Shown piece by piece: positions 20,632-31,453 of a stretch of DNA of 64,000 nucleotides. Made by a program: the position numbers and the translations under genes. Origin of the DNA: Peteryoungia algae (GTDB lineage: Bacteria > Pseudomonadota > Alphaproteobacteria > Rhizobiales > Rhizobiaceae); NCBI RefSeq assembly GCF_030369675.1, contig NZ_CP128477.1, positions 3,142,001-3,206,000 on the forward strand. Direction: 5' to 3'. Numbering within the stretch: position 1 is the stretch's first letter; the number at the start of each line of letters is the position of its first letter. Below the pieces are notes generated by a model, which was given only the letters and a program-made list of their open reading frames with translations, was not told the origin of the DNA and did not search any database.

Positions 20632-22075
20632 TGTAGTAGCCCGGGAATTCTTCGAGGCACGACGACCGGAAGCGCTCATCCGCATTCCAGAATGTGACGA
20701 GACACCCAGGGGGTAGGGGAAGCTTGGCGACTATGTTTCCGAGCGTCCCCGCTGCGACGGGATGTCCCGCATCATCAAGCACGTCGAGCGCATAGCCGGG
20801 CATGGCCTTCGTTGGAGATCCATGTTTCACGGGAAGCAGTCCAAGACCCGCCGGATTGGCCGCAATCGCCCAGCCTGTCTCCGTCTGCCACCAGTGGTCG
20901 ACCACCGGGATCTTGAGGATCCGCTCGGCCCATTTCAAGGTTTCGGGATCAGCCCGCTCGCCAGCGAGGAAAAGAGCTCTCAGCCCGGACAAGTCGTGGC
21001 GGGCAACATGGTCACCCTCGGGATCGTCGCGTCGGATCGCACGAAAGGCTGTTGGCGCCGTGAAGAGAACCTTCACATCGTGATCACTCACCACCCGCCA
21101 GAATGTGCCCGCATCCGGCGTGCCCACAGGTTTGCCTTCGAAGACGACCGTGGCATTGCCCGCCAGCAGTGGGCCATAGACGATATAGGAATGGCCGACG
21201 ACCCAGCCGATATCCGACGCGGCCCAGAACACCTCGCCAGGCTTGACACCATATATATTCGCCATCGTCCAGTTGAGGGCGACCATATGCCCCCCATTGT
21301 CGCGTACCACCCCCTTGGGCTGGCCTGTCGTGCCGGAGGTGTAGAGAATATAGAGCGGGTCGGTTGCCGCAACCGGCACACAGTCGACGGTGACGCCGTT
21401 GATCTTCTCCTGCTCCATCGCCAGGGCAAGATCCACGTCGCCATGCTCATATCGCAGCGGCGCATGATATTGGTCGCGTTGCAGCACGAGGCAGTAATCC
21501 GGCTTGACCTTCGCCATGTCGACGGCTTGGTCCAGCAGAGGTTTGTAAGGAACGACCCGTCCCGGTTCGAGGCCGCAGCTCGCGCCGATGACAACCTTAG
21601 CACCAGAATCGTCGATGCGCGTGGCAAGCTCATGCGCTGCAAACCCGCCAAAGACGACGGAATGCACTGCACCGATGCGGGCGCAGGCAAGCATCGAGAA
21701 AACGGCCTCCGGGATCATCGGCATGTAGATGATCACCCGATCGCCTTTGACCACTCCATGATTGCGCAGCACAGCGGCGATCGCCGAAACTTCGACAAGC
21801 ATCTGGTCATAGCTGTAGCGCGCCGTCTGACCGGTCATCGGGCTGTCGTAAATGACCGCCGTCTCTGCACCCCGGCCCGCCGCGATGTGTCGGTCTATGC
21901 AGTTGAAGCAGGTATTTGTCTCGCCACCCGTAAACCAGCGGCCATAGCTACCTTCCAAAGGGTTGAAGACGGCCTCGGGCGCCTTGTACCAATGGATCTG
22001 TTCCGCAGCGGCGCCCCAGAAGCCCTCCGGGTTCGCCTCCCAGGAGTCATAGATGTCCTGATAGTTCTCGCGCAT
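20606..22075 (-). pseudogene. prpE: Propionyl-CoA synthetase-like protein, N-terminal fragment
   Basis: AMP-forming acyl-CoA synthetase, closest by eye to PrpE: it starts MRENYQDIYDSWEANPEGFW and has the motifs CFNCIDRHI, YTSGTTGQPKGVVRDNGGH, DHWWQTETGWAIAANP and EEFPGYYTA. Propionyl-CoA synthetase activates propionate for the methylcitrate or methylmalonyl route. Intact until GYYTAG (about 20633), where the frame enters a scrambled duplicate and ends GLGLLR. ATG 22075 has GGGAGGATCGAC just upstream; the extension to 22099 is not needed. Substrate choice (propionate versus acetate or acetoacetate) is inferred from overall resemblance. Confidence 0.78.
20662..20852. repeat. Intact parent copy for the scrambled prpE segment
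   Basis: This 191-base segment is good PrpE coding sequence on the minus strand (from GLGLLPVKHGSPTKAMPGYA to NADERFRSS). It matches the shorter scrambled copy at 20521-20631 in at least four ordered blocks. Confidence 0.8.
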
Positions 22076-22185
22076 GTCGATCCTCCCATGACAACGCATC
22101 GGCTTTCGCCTTTGCGATCATTTTAGGATCGACGGGGAGGGGAGGGAAGAGAGACCAAAGCGCTATGCCGAAGGTCTAAGGCGAA

Positions 22186-22845
22186 CTAGCGCACGCCAAA
22201 AATCGCCGACCCCACGCGGACGCTCGTTGCGCCGAAGCCGATGGCGGTCTCGAAATCACCCGACATCCCCATGGAAAGCTTCGACAGGCTGTTCTCATCC
22301 GCGAGCTTGGCGAGCAGAGCAAAGTGCGGTCCGGGATTTTCGTCGGCCGGCGGGATACACATCATGCCCTCGATCCGCATCGATAGCTCATCCCTGCAAA
22401 GCGCGACGAAAGAAGCCACATCGTCAGGCGCGATGCCCGCCTTCTGAGGCTCAAGGCCTGTGTTGACCTGAATGTAGAAGCGGATCTCACGACCCTGCCG
22501 CCTGACTTCCTCAGCCAATGCGCGCGCAATTTTTTCCCGGTCAACCGTTTCGATGACGTCGAACAGCGCCACCGCTTCTGCCGCCTTGTTGGACTGCAGG
22601 GGACCGATGAGGTGAAGCTCGATGTCCGGGGCTTGCGCTCTCAACCCAGGCCACTTGCCCTGTGCCTCCTGCACCCGGTTCTCTCCGAAAACCCGCTGCC
22701 CGGCATCGATGGTTGGGCGGATGTGCTCCGCATCAAAGGTCTTCGATACCGCAACAAGAGAGATGGAATCCGGCTCACGACCGGCTTCCGCCGCCGCTTT
22801 TGCAATCTTGCTCCGAACATCCTGAAGCCGCTCTTCAACCGTCAT
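22186..22845 (-). CDS. PLP homeostasis protein, YggS family
   Basis: Cytoplasmic PLP-binding protein (PLPBP/YggS) without known catalytic activity, affecting vitamin B6 and amino-acid balance. The fold-III barrel shows the PLP Lys in LVAVSKTFDAEHI, then RVFGENRVQEAQGKW, LIGPLQSNK, YIQVNTGLEPQKAG, MCIPP and the phosphate-binding SMGMSGDFETAIGFGATSVRVG. ATG 22845 (MTVEERLQDVRSKI) gives 219 residues, matching the family; the frame is open to 22884. It is divergent from leuS. Confidence 0.92.
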   Translation of the reverse strand: MTVEERLQDVRSKIAKAAAEAGREPDSISLVAVSKTFDAEHIRPTIDAGQRVFGENRVQEAQGKWPGLRAQAPDIELHLIGPLQSNKAAEAVALFDVIETVDREKIARALAEEVRRQGREIRFYIQVNTGLEPQKAGIAPDDVASFVALCRDELSMRIEGMMCIPPADENPGPHFALLAKLADENSLSKLSMGMSGDFETAIGFGATSVRVGSAIFGVR

Positions 22846-23038
22846 GCCTACCCTCGTCATTACCTGACCGATATCTGGCGTCACCAGACCTTTCTACAAG
22901 GGGGTAATCGCTCGCTCCGGCTATGGCAAGCACTCGCCCGGAAAGGCCGCGCGGATGCCTCAAAAACTTGACGCTTGGCCGGTTTCATGATGAAGGTCGG
23001 CCCTCTCTTTTTGATGCTTATTCCCGGAAATGCGATCC

Positions 23039-25660
23039 ATGGCTACCGAACGTTACAATCCGCGCGACGCCGAGCCCCGTTGGCAGGCGAAATGGGCCGA
23101 AGACAAGGTCTTCGAGACCGACAATGCCGATCCGCGCGAGAAATACTACGTCCTCGAGATGTTCCCCTATCCCTCCGGGCGCATCCACATGGGTCACGTC
23201 CGCAACTATGCGATGGGCGATGTCGTGGCACGCTATAAGCGTGCCCGCGGCTACAACGTGCTTCATCCGATGGGCTGGGACGCCTTCGGCATGCCCGCTG
23301 AAAATGCGGCCATGAAGAACAAGGTTCATCCCAAGGCCTGGACCTATGAAAACATTGCCACCATGCGTGGTCAGCTGAAATCGATGGGTCTGTCGCTCGA
23401 CTGGTCGCGCGAATTCGCCACCTGCGACGTCGATTACTACCATCGCCAGCAACACCTCTTCCTGGATTTCCTGGAAAAGGGCCTCGTTTATCGCAAGAAT
23501 TCCAAGGTCAACTGGGACCCCGAGGATATGACCGTGCTCGCCAACGAGCAGGTCATCGACGGTCGCGGTTGGCGCTCCGGCGCACTCGTTGAACAGCGCG
23601 AGCTGACGCAGTGGTTCTTCAAGATCACCGACTTCAGCCAGGATCTGCTCGACGCACTCGAAGATCTCGATCAGTGGCCGGAAAAGGTCCGGTTGATGCA
23701 GAAGAACTGGATTGGCCGTTCTGAAGGCATGGCGGTGCGCTGGGAAGTCGCATCCGGCAGTGAAGCCAGCGAAGTCACCGTCTACACAACCCGTCCAGAC
23801 ACGCTGTTTGGCGCCTCCTTCCTGGCGATCGCAGCGGATCATCCCATGGCGAAGGAAGTGGCTGCGCGCAACGAAGCGATCGACGCTTTCTGCCAGGAAT
23901 GCCGCAACGCCGGCACGTCTCTGGCAGCGCTTGAGACCGCCGAGAAAAAGGGCATCGATACCGGCATCCGCGTGAAACATCCGCTCGACCCGAGCTGGGA
24001 GTTGCCGGTCTATGTCGCCAACTTCGTCCTGATGGAATACGGAACGGGAGCCATCTTCGGCTGCCCTTCCGGAGACCAGCGCGACCTGGACTTCGCCCGC
24101 AAATATGATTTGCCGGTCGTGGCGGTTGTCATGCCTGGGGATGGTGATGCCGCAAGCTTTGAGATTGGGGACACTGCCTTCACCGACGACGGGGTGATGA
24201 TCAACTCGCGCTTCCTGGATGGGCTTTCGACCACCGAAGCCTTCGAAGAGGTTGCTAACCGACTGTCGTCGCAGCAGCTGAACGGCGCCCCGCAAGGCGA
24301 ACGCAAGGTCAACTTCCGTCTGCGCGACTGGGGCATCTCCCGTCAGCGCTACTGGGGTTGCCCAATCCCCGTCATCCATTGCGACGATTGTGGCGTCGTA
24401 CCGGTCCCGAAGAAGGATCTGCCGGTCAAGCTGCCGGACGACGTCAGCTTCGACAAGCCTGGCAATCCGCTCGATCGCCATGCCAGCTGGCGGCATGTCG
24501 CCTGCCCGTGCTGCGGCAAGGATGCCCGTCGTGAGACGGACACGATGGACACTTTCGTCGATTCCAGCTGGTACTTCGCCCGCTTCACCGCCCCGTGGGA
24601 AGACAATCCGACGGATCCGGCGGTCGCCAGCCATTGGCTGCCAGTCGATCAGTACATCGGCGGCATCGAGCACGCGATCCTTCACCTGCTCTATTCCCGT
24701 TTCTTCACGCGAGCCATGCAGGAAACGGGGCATGTCGGACTGAAGGAGCCTTTCAAGGGTCTCTTCACCCAGGGCATGGTGGTTCACGAGACCTACAGCA
24801 TTGGCGAAGGACTTCAGCGCGAATGGGTGGCGCCGGCGGATCTGCGGATCGACGAAACCGACGGAACGCGTCGCGCTTACCTGCTGAGCAGTGACCAGGA
24901 AGCGAAAATCGGCTCGATCGAGAAGATGTCGAAGTCGAAGAAGAATGTTGTCGATCCAGATGACATCATCGATTCCTATGGTGCAGACACCGCACGCTTC
25001 TTCGTTCTCTCGGACTCCCCCCCGGACCGCGACGTGATCTGGTCGGAGTCGGGCGTCGAGGGCGCACACCGCTTCGTCCAGCGTGTCTGGCGACTGATTT
25101 CAGAAGCAGCGGAACGTCTCAACTCAGTTGCTCCGAATCCGGCTAAGGACGGGGACGGGCTCCCGGTCTCTCAGATCGCGCACAAGACGCTCAAGGCCGT
25201 TCAGGGTGATCTGGACAAATTGGCCTTCAACAAGGCGATCGCACGTATCTACGAGCTCGTGAATTCATTGGCTGCGCCGCTGACGAATGTCGCGGCAGGG
25301 CAGGGTGATGCAAGCTATGTTGCGGCCGTCCGCAACGCCGCGGAGATCCTGATCCAGCTCATAGCGCCGATGACCCCACATCTCGCCGAGGAAGCCTGGT
25401 CCGTCCTTGGAAATCAGGGGCTGGTTGCCCAGGCCGCATGGCCGCAGTTTGATGAAGCACTGGTTGCCGAAAACGAGATTGTTTTGCCTGTGCAGATCAA
25501 TGGCAAGAAGCGCGCCGAATTGACAATCGCGCGCGACGCAGACCAGAATGCAGTCCAGGAAGCCGTGTTGGATCTCGACGCCGTCAAGGCCGTCCTCAAC
25601 GGTCAGGCCCCGAAGAAGATCATCGTTGTCCCGCTAAGGATCGTGAATATTGTCCTGTGA
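23039..25660 (+). CDS. leuS: Leucyl-tRNA synthetase
   Basis: Class I synthetase that charges tRNA-Leu. The HIGH motif appears as [15 protein letters not shown] (about residues 41-55), the CP1 editing domain contains [14 protein letters not shown], the zinc/connective region has CPCCGKD, and KMSKS occurs as EKMSKSKKN (about residue 628). The C-terminal anticodon-binding and tail domains follow. ATG 23039 gives [15 protein letters not shown], the conserved beginning, at about 873 residues. It overlaps the downstream lptE frame by 11 bases and heads a leuS-lptE-holA operon. Confidence 0.97.
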   Translation: MATERYNPRDAEPRWQAKWAEDKVFETDNADPREKYYVLEMFPYPSGRIHMGHVRNYAMGDVVARYKRARGYNVLHPMGWDAFGMPAENAAMKNKVHPKAWTYENIATMRGQLKSMGLSLDWSREFATCDVDYYHRQQHLFLDFLEKGLVYRKNSKVNWDPEDMTVLANEQVIDGRGWRSGALVEQRELTQWFFKITDFSQDLLDALEDLDQWPEKVRLMQKNWIGRSEGMAVRWEVASGSEASEVTVYTTRPDTLFGASFLAIAADHPMAKEVAARNEAIDAFCQECRNAGTSLAALETAEKKGIDTGIRVKHPLDPSWELPVYVANFVLMEYGTGAIFGCPSGDQRDLDFARKYDLPVVAVVMPGDGDAASFEIGDTAFTDDGVMINSRFLDGLSTTEAFEEVANRLSSQQLNGAPQGERKVNFRLRDWGISRQRYWGCPIPVIHCDDCGVVPVPKKDLPVKLPDDVSFDKPGNPLDRHASWRHVACPCCGKDARRETDTMDTFVDSSWYFARFTAPWEDNPTDPAVASHWLPVDQYIGGIEHAILHLLYSRFFTRAMQETGHVGLKEPFKGLFTQGMVVHETYSIGEGLQREWVAPADLRIDETDGTRRAYLLSSDQEAKIGSIEKMSKSKKNVVDPDDIIDSYGADTARFFVLSDSPPDRDVIWSESGVEGAHRFVQRVWRLISEAAERLNSVAPNPAKDGDGLPVSQIAHKTLKAVQGDLDKLAFNKAIARIYELVNSLAAPLTNVAAGQGDASYVAAVRNAAEILIQLIAPMTPHLAEEAWSVLGNQGLVAQAAWPQFDEALVAENEIVLPVQINGKKRAELTIARDADQNAVQEAVLDLDAVKAVLNGQAPKKIIVVPLRIVNIVL

Positions 25661-26165
25661 ACTCAAGCCATCCACAGTGCTTCGGCGCTCGCTTCTGATT
25701 GGTGCGGCCTTGCTTCTCGCAGGCTGCCAGGCGCGTCCTCTTTACCAGGACGCCAATGGTGAAGCGCGAGGCGCTCTGGCGGCAATAGCCTATTCCGAGG
25801 CCTCCAGCCGCGTTGGGCTCGAGACTCGCAACCGTCTGATCTTCCTCACCAGTGGCGGTGATCAATCCAAGACACCCGAATACAGCCTGGATCTGACGGT
25901 CAGCGGTGGTGTCGAAGGGGTCCTTCTCGAAGAAGGAGCCGATACACCCAATGCTGGACGTGCCGCCATTGTCGGCACCTACACGCTCAAGCGGATTTCA
26001 GACGACACAGTGCTGAAAACCGGCAGGCGAACAGCTGTTGCACTTTTCGATTACCCGAGACAAGAATTCGCAAAGTTGCGGTCCGCACGCGACGCGGAAA
26101 CTCGTGCTGCGCGGGAACTTGCGGAACTCATCTATGCCGATCTTGCCATGGCGCTCAGTCGCTGA
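25650..26165 (+). CDS. lptE: LPS-assembly lipoprotein LptE
   Basis: Outer-membrane lipoprotein that plugs the LptD barrel for lipopolysaccharide insertion. It has a lipoprotein signal peptide ([15 protein letters not shown]) with a good lipobox LAGC, then a 145-residue domain with weak sequence conservation, as usual for LptE, including [17 protein letters not shown] and [21 protein letters not shown] segments. The position between leuS and holA is the conserved one for lptE and supports the call. The start is uncertain: TTG 25650 overlaps the leuS stop, while GTG 25677 would give a shorter signal peptide. Confidence 0.86.
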   Translation: MSCELKPSTVLRRSLLIGAALLLAGCQARPLYQDANGEARGALAAIAYSEASSRVGLETRNRLIFLTSGGDQSKTPEYSLDLTVSGGVEGVLLEEGADTPNAGRAAIVGTYTLKRISDDTVLKTGRRTAVALFDYPRQEFAKLRSARDAETRAARELAELIYADLAMALSR

Positions 26166-26173
26166 CTGCGGCC

Positions 26174-27220
26174 ATGAGTGAAATCAAGTCTCACGAGTTC
26201 GATGGATTTTTCCAGAAATCGGTCCGGCATTACCGAATTTTCGTCATCTATGGTCCTGATCGCGGTCTCGTTGCAGAGCGCGGAGCGCAGATAGCGAAGT
26301 CCACGGGTGTGGATTTTGCAGACGGGTTTGCACTGATCAAGCTCGATGCGTCCGATATTCAGTCCGATCCAGGTCGCTTGCTCGACGAAGTCAATGCCTT
26401 CGGCCTCTTCGGAGGGGAAAAGCTCATCTGGATCCGTGGGGCGGCGAACGAAAAGCAGCTGGTCGACGGTCTGGGGCATATAGCTTCGCAGCCTCCCGAG
26501 GGTAGTTATGTGCTCGTCGAGGCCGGTGATCTCAAGAAGGGCTCGGCCCTTCGCAAGGTCGCCGAGAGTGAGCGCAGCATTGCCTGCATCGCCTGCTACC
26601 AGGATGACGCCAGGGCACTCAACGGCTTGATCGACACAGAGCTGGCAGCGTCAAACATGCGGATCACACCCGCCGCAAGACAATTGCTGCTCGACTCGAT
26701 TGGCGGCGATCGCATTGCGTCTCGCAACGAAGTTCAGAAGCTGATCCTGTACTGCATGAAGGATGAGCTGATCGACGAAGCACACGTCCTCGACATTGTC
26801 GGGGATGCCAGCGCAGTCTCGATAGACGAAGTCGTGGATGCCGTTCTTGCTGGCGATCCGGATGGCTTCCTGCACGCCGTACAGAAGGTCATCGCATCAA
26901 AGACTGCGGTTTTTCTCGTCCTGCAAGGTACGATGAAGCAATTGCAAAGCCTGGAATTGATGCGCCTTGAGATGGAGGAGCGGCAACAGCAAGCCCCTCA
27001 GGTCATGCAAACCCTCGGGCGCGGCATTCATTTCAAGCGCAAGCCGGTTGTCGAGAAAGCGTTACGGAACTGGAACAGTTCTGACCTTGCGCGCGAGACT
27101 GCTCGTTTGAATTCGGCAATCCTCCAAAGCCGGCAGAACGCATCTCTCGAGGACGACGTCGCGATCCAGACACTGCTCGCCACAACCCTGCAATCGGCGC
27201 GGCGCAATAGACGGACCTGA
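26174..27220 (+). CDS. holA: DNA polymerase III subunit delta
   Basis: Clamp-loader subunit that opens the beta sliding clamp. A 348-residue protein with the HolA layout: N-terminal RIFVIYGPDRGLVAERGAQI (degenerate nucleotide-binding region), then LLDEVNAFGLFGGEKLIWI, a lid domain with GGDRIASRNEVQKLILYC, and the C-terminal collar helices. It starts 8 bases after the lptE stop. Its TGA is directly followed by the reverse stop of parB, so the two convergent genes abut as TGATCA without a spacer or terminator. Confidence 0.93.
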   Translation: MSEIKSHEFDGFFQKSVRHYRIFVIYGPDRGLVAERGAQIAKSTGVDFADGFALIKLDASDIQSDPGRLLDEVNAFGLFGGEKLIWIRGAANEKQLVDGLGHIASQPPEGSYVLVEAGDLKKGSALRKVAESERSIACIACYQDDARALNGLIDTELAASNMRITPAARQLLLDSIGGDRIASRNEVQKLILYCMKDELIDEAHVLDIVGDASAVSIDEVVDAVLAGDPDGFLHAVQKVIASKTAVFLVLQGTMKQLQSLELMRLEMEERQQQAPQVMQTLGRGIHFKRKPVVEKALRNWNSSDLARETARLNSAILQSRQNASLEDDVAIQTLLATTLQSARRNRRT

Positions 27221-28102
27221 TCAGCGCGCTTCCAAGAGCCGGCAAATCTCTTCCAGCTGATCGAGTGTCTTGTAATTGATCTTCAGCTGTCCGCCGCCGC
27301 CCTTATGGCTGATTGAGACGGAAAGCCCGAGCCGGTCGGAGAGGCTCCGCTCCAACGCAATCGTATCCGAATCCTTCGGCTCCCGATTTTCGGCGGGCGC
27401 CGGATCATGCTGTGCCTTGATATGGTTTTGTGCCAGCTTCTCCGCATCGCGAACGGAAAGGCCCTTTTGGGCGATCGTCTTGGCCAGGGTTACCGGGTCA
27501 GGCGTCGAAACCAGGGCTCTCGCATGCCCTGCAGACAGGCTGCCATCCGCCAGCATGTCACGCACCGGATCAGGCAGCTTCAGCAAGCGCAGACTGTTGG
27601 CGACGTGGCTTCTGCTCTTGCCGATGATCTCACCGAGATCGTTCTGGGTATAGCCGTGCTCGGCGATCAGCTGCTCGTAACCCAATGCTTCTTCCAGTGG
27701 GTTGAGATCGGCGCGCTGGACGTTTTCGACGATAGCCAGCTCAAGTGCGGTCCGGTCATCGACATCACGAACAATAACCGGGATCTCCACGAGACCGGCC
27801 AACTGCGCAGCGCGCCAGCGCCGCTCGCCTGCAATGATCTCATAGCGATCCATGCTGATGGTACGCACGACGACGGGCTGAACTATGCCATGCTGCCGAA
27901 TCGAACCAGCAAGATCCTGCAATTCTGCTTCATCGAAATATCGACGGGGGTTTTTTGGACTGCGGGCAACGAATTCAATGGGGATCGTACGATCGGGATT
28001 GACCGTCGAACGGGGCTCACCGACCGGAACAGGCTGATCCATTTCCCCGATCAGCGCCGCAAGTCCACGGCCGAGGCGCCTTTTCGATACGTCTTCGCTC
28101 AT
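27221..28102 (-). CDS. parB: Chromosome partitioning protein ParB
   Basis: CTP-dependent sliding clamp that loads at parS and spreads to form the segregation complex. N-terminal RRLGRGLAALIGE (ParA-stimulating region), ParB/Srx CTPase motifs PRRYFDEAELQDLAGSI and IAGERRWRAAQLAGL, the central helix-turn-helix GKSRSHVANSLRLLKLP (parS reading), and a C-terminal dimerisation domain ending ICRLLEAR. ATG 28102 (MSEDVSKRRLG) is chosen, with a possible ATG two codons upstream. About 293 residues. It forms an operon with parA (23-base gap). Four parS-like sites lie within 20 kb. Confidence 0.96.
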   Translation of the reverse strand: MSEDVSKRRLGRGLAALIGEMDQPVPVGEPRSTVNPDRTIPIEFVARSPKNPRRYFDEAELQDLAGSIRQHGIVQPVVVRTISMDRYEIIAGERRWRAAQLAGLVEIPVIVRDVDDRTALELAIVENVQRADLNPLEEALGYEQLIAEHGYTQNDLGEIIGKSRSHVANSLRLLKLPDPVRDMLADGSLSAGHARALVSTPDPVTLAKTIAQKGLSVRDAEKLAQNHIKAQHDPAPAENREPKDSDTIALERSLSDRLGLSVSISHKGGGGQLKINYKTLDQLEEICRLLEAR

Positions 28103-28125
28103 ACTCATACACCCTTATACGAATT

Positions 28126-28920
28126 TTAGGCTGCCTTGCGCTGCCGCTCACGCTGAATGACTTCCGAAGCAAGCTGCAGGTAGGCCTGGCTGCCGGCGCA
28201 TTTGAGGTCATAAAGAATAGCCGGCTTACCATATGAAGGCGCTTCAGAGACTCGAACATTGCGAGGGATCAGTGTCGTATAGACCTTCTCACCCAGATGT
28301 TCGCGAACATCGCTGACGACTTGCTGTGCCAGATTGTTGCGGGAATCGAACATGGTCAGAACGATACCCTGGATGTCGAGAGTCGGATTGACCGTCTGAC
28401 GCACCTGGTTGATCGTATCGAGCAACTGGCTGAGCCCTTCGAGGGCAAAAAACTCGCATTGAAGCGGCACAAGCACGGAATGGGCGGCGGCCATGGCGTT
28501 CATGGTCAGCAAATTGAAGGAAGGCGGGCAATCCAAGAGCACATAGCTGTAGCTACGCGCGTCATCCAGATTGAGTGCCTTCTTGAGCCGGAACACCCGG
28601 TCCGGCTGCTGCGAGATCTCCATCTCGAAACCGAGGAGATCCATGGTCGAAGGCACGATGGAAAGGTTCGGCACGGCTGTTTCGAGCACAGCCTCGGATA
28701 CGGTATGGGTTCCGATCAGAACATCATAGGACGAAAGACGGCGCGCACGCCGGTCTATTCCGAGACCAGTGCTTGCATTGCCCTGGGGATCCAGATCGAC
28801 AATGAGAACGCGCTCGCCAATTGCTGCGAGAGCGGTCGCCAGATTAATGGCTGTTGTCGTCTTGCCCACACCACCCTTTTGGTTGGCGATGGTGATGATG
28901 CGGTTTTTTTCGAGACTCAT
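28126..28920 (-). CDS. parA: Chromosome partitioning ATPase ParA
   Basis: Walker-type ATPase that binds DNA nonspecifically and drives ParB-parS origin segregation. The deviant Walker A motif KGGVGKTTTAINLATALA is at residues 15-32, followed by LIVDLDPQGNASTGLGI (A') and YVLLDCPPSFNLLT (Walker B). 264 residues, the normal size for the chromosomal type without an N-terminal DNA-binding domain. It lies 15 bases after rsmG, continuing the mnmE-mnmG-rsmG-parA-parB series. Confidence 0.96.
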   Translation of the reverse strand: MSLEKNRIITIANQKGGVGKTTTAINLATALAAIGERVLIVDLDPQGNASTGLGIDRRARRLSSYDVLIGTHTVSEAVLETAVPNLSIVPSTMDLLGFEMEISQQPDRVFRLKKALNLDDARSYSYVLLDCPPSFNLLTMNAMAAAHSVLVPLQCEFFALEGLSQLLDTINQVRQTVNPTLDIQGIVLTMFDSRNNLAQQVVSDVREHLGEKVYTTLIPRNVRVSEAPSYGKPAILYDLKCAGSQAYLQLASEVIQRERQRKAA

Positions 28921-28935
28921 TTGGCACCCGAAGCG

Positions 28936-29568
28936 TTAAACCCTGCGCGTGAGCGAGGCAATTTCCAAGATTACGGAGTCCGTCTCGACCACGCTCTGGT
29001 GTTCTACCAGATCGAAGTCCCAGCCACCACGCGCTTTATCGACTTCGGATCGATAATCCCGTCCTTTGTGGAAGATCAGCTTGATGTCGGGCTTTCTTGT
29101 CGTCCATGGCTGGACGTATTCGAAGAGCTGACCAAGTTCAGCCAGTGCACGCGCGGAGATGAAGTCTGGGGCTGGAAGTGTTTTCGCGGCGTTTTCGATC
29201 CTGACAGGATGAACCGCACCTCTGCCACCGGTTTCGGCAAGCGCCATGCGCAAGAAACTGCATTTCTTCTGGTTGCTTTCGACCAGATCGATCCATCCCT
29301 CTTGTTCTTCCGCCAGAAGGATTGCCGTGACGATTCCCGGAAAGCCACCGCCACTGCCGAGGTCGATCCAGCGTCCGGAAATCTCGATAACGTTACGGAG
29401 TTGCAACGAGTCGACAATGTGCCGCGTCCACAGCTGCTCGATCGTCGACGGTGCGATCAGGTTGATGCTTTTCGACCATTTGAGGAAGAGTTTTGCAAAG
29501 CGTTCGAGCCGCTCCTGCGTTTCACGTGAAACAATGAGGTTATATTCAGCGCCGGGGAAGTTCTGCAT
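28936..29568 (-). CDS. rsmG: 16S rRNA m7G527 methyltransferase
   Basis: SAM-dependent methyltransferase for the 530-loop of 16S rRNA (formerly gidB). It shows the Rossmann motif WIDLGSGGGFPGIVTAILL, the region LVESNQKKCSFLRMAL and the conserved ISARALAELGQLF. The ATG at 29568 directly follows the mnmG stop codon. A perfect 14-bp parS core lies inside codons 12-17 and is read as V-S-R-E-T, so this coding sequence doubles as a ParB site. Confidence 0.95.
   Translation of the reverse strand: MQNFPGAEYNLIVSRETQERLERFAKLFLKWSKSINLIAPSTIEQLWTRHIVDSLQLRNVIEISGRWIDLGSGGGFPGIVTAILLAEEQEGWIDLVESNQKKCSFLRMALAETGGRGAVHPVRIENAAKTLPAPDFISARALAELGQLFEYVQPWTTRKPDIKLIFHKGRDYRSEVDKARGGWDFDLVEHQSVVETDSVILEIASLTRRV
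29518..29533. promoter_or_regulatory. parS: parS site 1 (inside rsmG)
   Basis: CGTTTCACGTGAAACA: the 14-bp palindrome GTTTCACGTGAAAC is perfect, and 15 of 16 bases match the bacterial parS consensus TGTTTCACGTGAAACA. It lies within the first 20 codons of rsmG, 0.6 kb upstream of parA. Confidence 0.93.
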
Positions 29569-31440
29569 TCACGAAGCCAAGCCAATTGGAGGAACCTTGC
29601 GGAGGTGCACAAGCAACAGCGCAACGGCGGCCGGAGTCATGCCTTCGATCCGTGAAGCCTGCGCGACATTCAATGGCCGCTGCGCTGCCAACTTGGACTT
29701 GAGCTCGTTGGATAGACCCGACAGCGCCATATAGTCAAAATCCCCGGGAATTGGTCTGTCTTCTTCCGCCCGCACACTGAGAACATCCGCATTTTGCCGC
29801 TCCAGGTAGACGTGATAAAGACAATCAATCGCTACCAGATCCGCGACCTTACGATCCGTGCGTGCAAGATCCGGCCAGATCCGAACAATGTCGTCCCAGG
29901 AGCGATCCGGATAAGACAAGACCTCTCGCGCGGACCTGCGCCGACCGTCCTGGTTGACTGGAACGCCTGCTGTGGTCATCTCTGCTGGGGAAGCAACAAG
30001 CGTCTCGAGTTTGGCATAGAGCTCCAGGCGCGCAGTTTCGTAATCTCTGAATTTCTGTCGTCTCTCGGAACGCACACAGCCCAGCTCGATCCCGAGCGGC
30101 GTAAGACGCATATCGGCATTGTCCGCTCTCAGCGAGAGACGGTATTCGGCACGAGAGGTGAACATCCGATAGGGTTCCGCAACCCCACGCGACGTCAGAT
30201 CGTCGATCATCACACCAATATAGGAATCAGTACGACTAAAAGAGGTCGCATTATTGCCGGCGGCAAGACGGGCAGCATTCAAACCGGCGAGCAAACCCTG
30301 TGCACCAGCCTCTTCATATCCGGTTGTTCCATTGATCTGCCCCGCGAGAAAGAGACCCTGCGCGCCTTTGACCGCGAGCGAAAGGTCAAGCTGCTGCGGA
30401 TCGACGAAGTCATATTCAATTGCATAGCCGGGCTGAAGAATTTCGACGGATTCGAGTCCGGGAATGGATCGAATGAACGCGCATTGCACGTCTTCAGGCA
30501 GAGAGGTCGAGATCCCGTTCGGATAGACGGTATCGTCGTCAAGGCCTTCTGGCTCCAGAAAAATCTGATGACCATCGCGATCGCCAAACCGGTTGATCTT
30601 GTCCTCGATGGAAGGGCAATACCGCGGACCGACCCCCTCGATCTGTCCCGAATACATCGCAGACCGATGCATGTTTTCCCGAATGATACGATGGGTATCC
30701 GGCGTCGTTCGCGTGATCCCACAGGCAATCTGCGGAGTCGAGATTGAATCCGTCAGGAAGGAAAAGGGAATAGGGTCGGCATCCGCCTCCTGCATCTCCA
30801 GGATGCCCCAGTTGATCGTCTTGCGGTCCAGCCTCGCCGGAGTACCCGTCTTCAAGCGTCCCAGTTTCAGACCAAGAGCGGTTAGATCGGCGCTCAAACC
30901 GAGAGCAGGGGGCTCGCCCGCGCGGCCTGCAGGAATTTTTCGGTCTCCGATATGAATCAGGCCATTCAGAAACGTACCCGTCGTCAGGACAACTGCGGCG
31001 GAACGAAGTGACCGTCCATCATCAAGGATAACTCCTTTTATTTCGGAGGAGTCACGAACGAGTCCGGTAACGCCAGCTTCGAGGACGTGAACATTCTCAT
31101 ATTCGGACAGGAGTCTTTGCACCGCCTGTCTGTAAAGCTTTCGGTCAGCCTGCGTGCGAGGGCCCCAGACGGCCGGGCCTTTTTTCCGGTTCAGCATGCG
31201 GAACTGAATTCCGCCCAGATCAGCCGCGCGGCCCATGATGCCGTCGAGTGCATCGATTTCCCGAACGAGATGGCCCTTTCCAAGTCCTCCAATCGCAGGA
31301 TTGCAGGACATTACCCCTATCGTATCAGCTCGATGGGTCACCAGCGCTGTCTTTGCGCCCATGCGTGCAGCAGCGGCGGCAGCCTCTGTGCCAGCATGAC
31401 CGCCACCAACCACGATCACATCGTATGTATTGTCAGACAT
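29569..31440 (-). CDS. mnmG: tRNA uridine 5-carboxymethylaminomethyl modification enzyme, FAD subunit
   Basis: With MnmE it installs the (carboxymethyl)aminomethyl group on U34 of certain tRNAs. The FAD site [20 protein letters not shown] is near the N-terminus, then [35 protein letters not shown] and the C-terminal MnmE-binding region ending in [19 protein letters not shown] 31440 ([12 protein letters not shown]) gives 623 residues; the frame runs to 31470 across parS site 2. It is cotranscribed with mnmE upstream and rsmG downstream. Confidence 0.96.
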   Translation of the reverse strand: MSDNTYDVIVVGGGHAGTEAAAAAARMGAKTALVTHRADTIGVMSCNPAIGGLGKGHLVREIDALDGIMGRAADLGGIQFRMLNRKKGPAVWGPRTQADRKLYRQAVQRLLSEYENVHVLEAGVTGLVRDSSEIKGVILDDGRSLRSAAVVLTTGTFLNGLIHIGDRKIPAGRAGEPPALGLSADLTALGLKLGRLKTGTPARLDRKTINWGILEMQEADADPIPFSFLTDSISTPQIACGITRTTPDTHRIIRENMHRSAMYSGQIEGVGPRYCPSIEDKINRFGDRDGHQIFLEPEGLDDDTVYPNGISTSLPEDVQCAFIRSIPGLESVEILQPGYAIEYDFVDPQQLDLSLAVKGAQGLFLAGQINGTTGYEEAGAQGLLAGLNAARLAAGNNATSFSRTDSYIGVMIDDLTSRGVAEPYRMFTSRAEYRLSLRADNADMRLTPLGIELGCVRSERRQKFRDYETARLELYAKLETLVASPAEMTTAGVPVNQDGRRRSAREVLSYPDRSWDDIVRIWPDLARTDRKVADLVAIDCLYHVYLERQNADVLSVRAEEDRPIPGDFDYMALSGLSNELKSKLAAQRPLNVAQASRIEGMTPAAVALLLVHLRKVPPIGLAS

Positions 31441-31453
31441 GCTCTGATAAACC

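Noticed and set aside
20823..20838. parS-like TGTTTCACGGGAAGCA in the prpE-like gene
   Set aside because: Two mismatches, one of which destroys the CACGTG core needed by ParB; it also encodes the ordinary PrpE stretch LLPVKHGSP.
23018..25069. Antisense ORF of 683 codons opposite leuS
   Set aside because: Lies fully inside a strongly recognised leuS gene; long antisense frames are common in high-GC coding DNA and this one has no recognisable domain.
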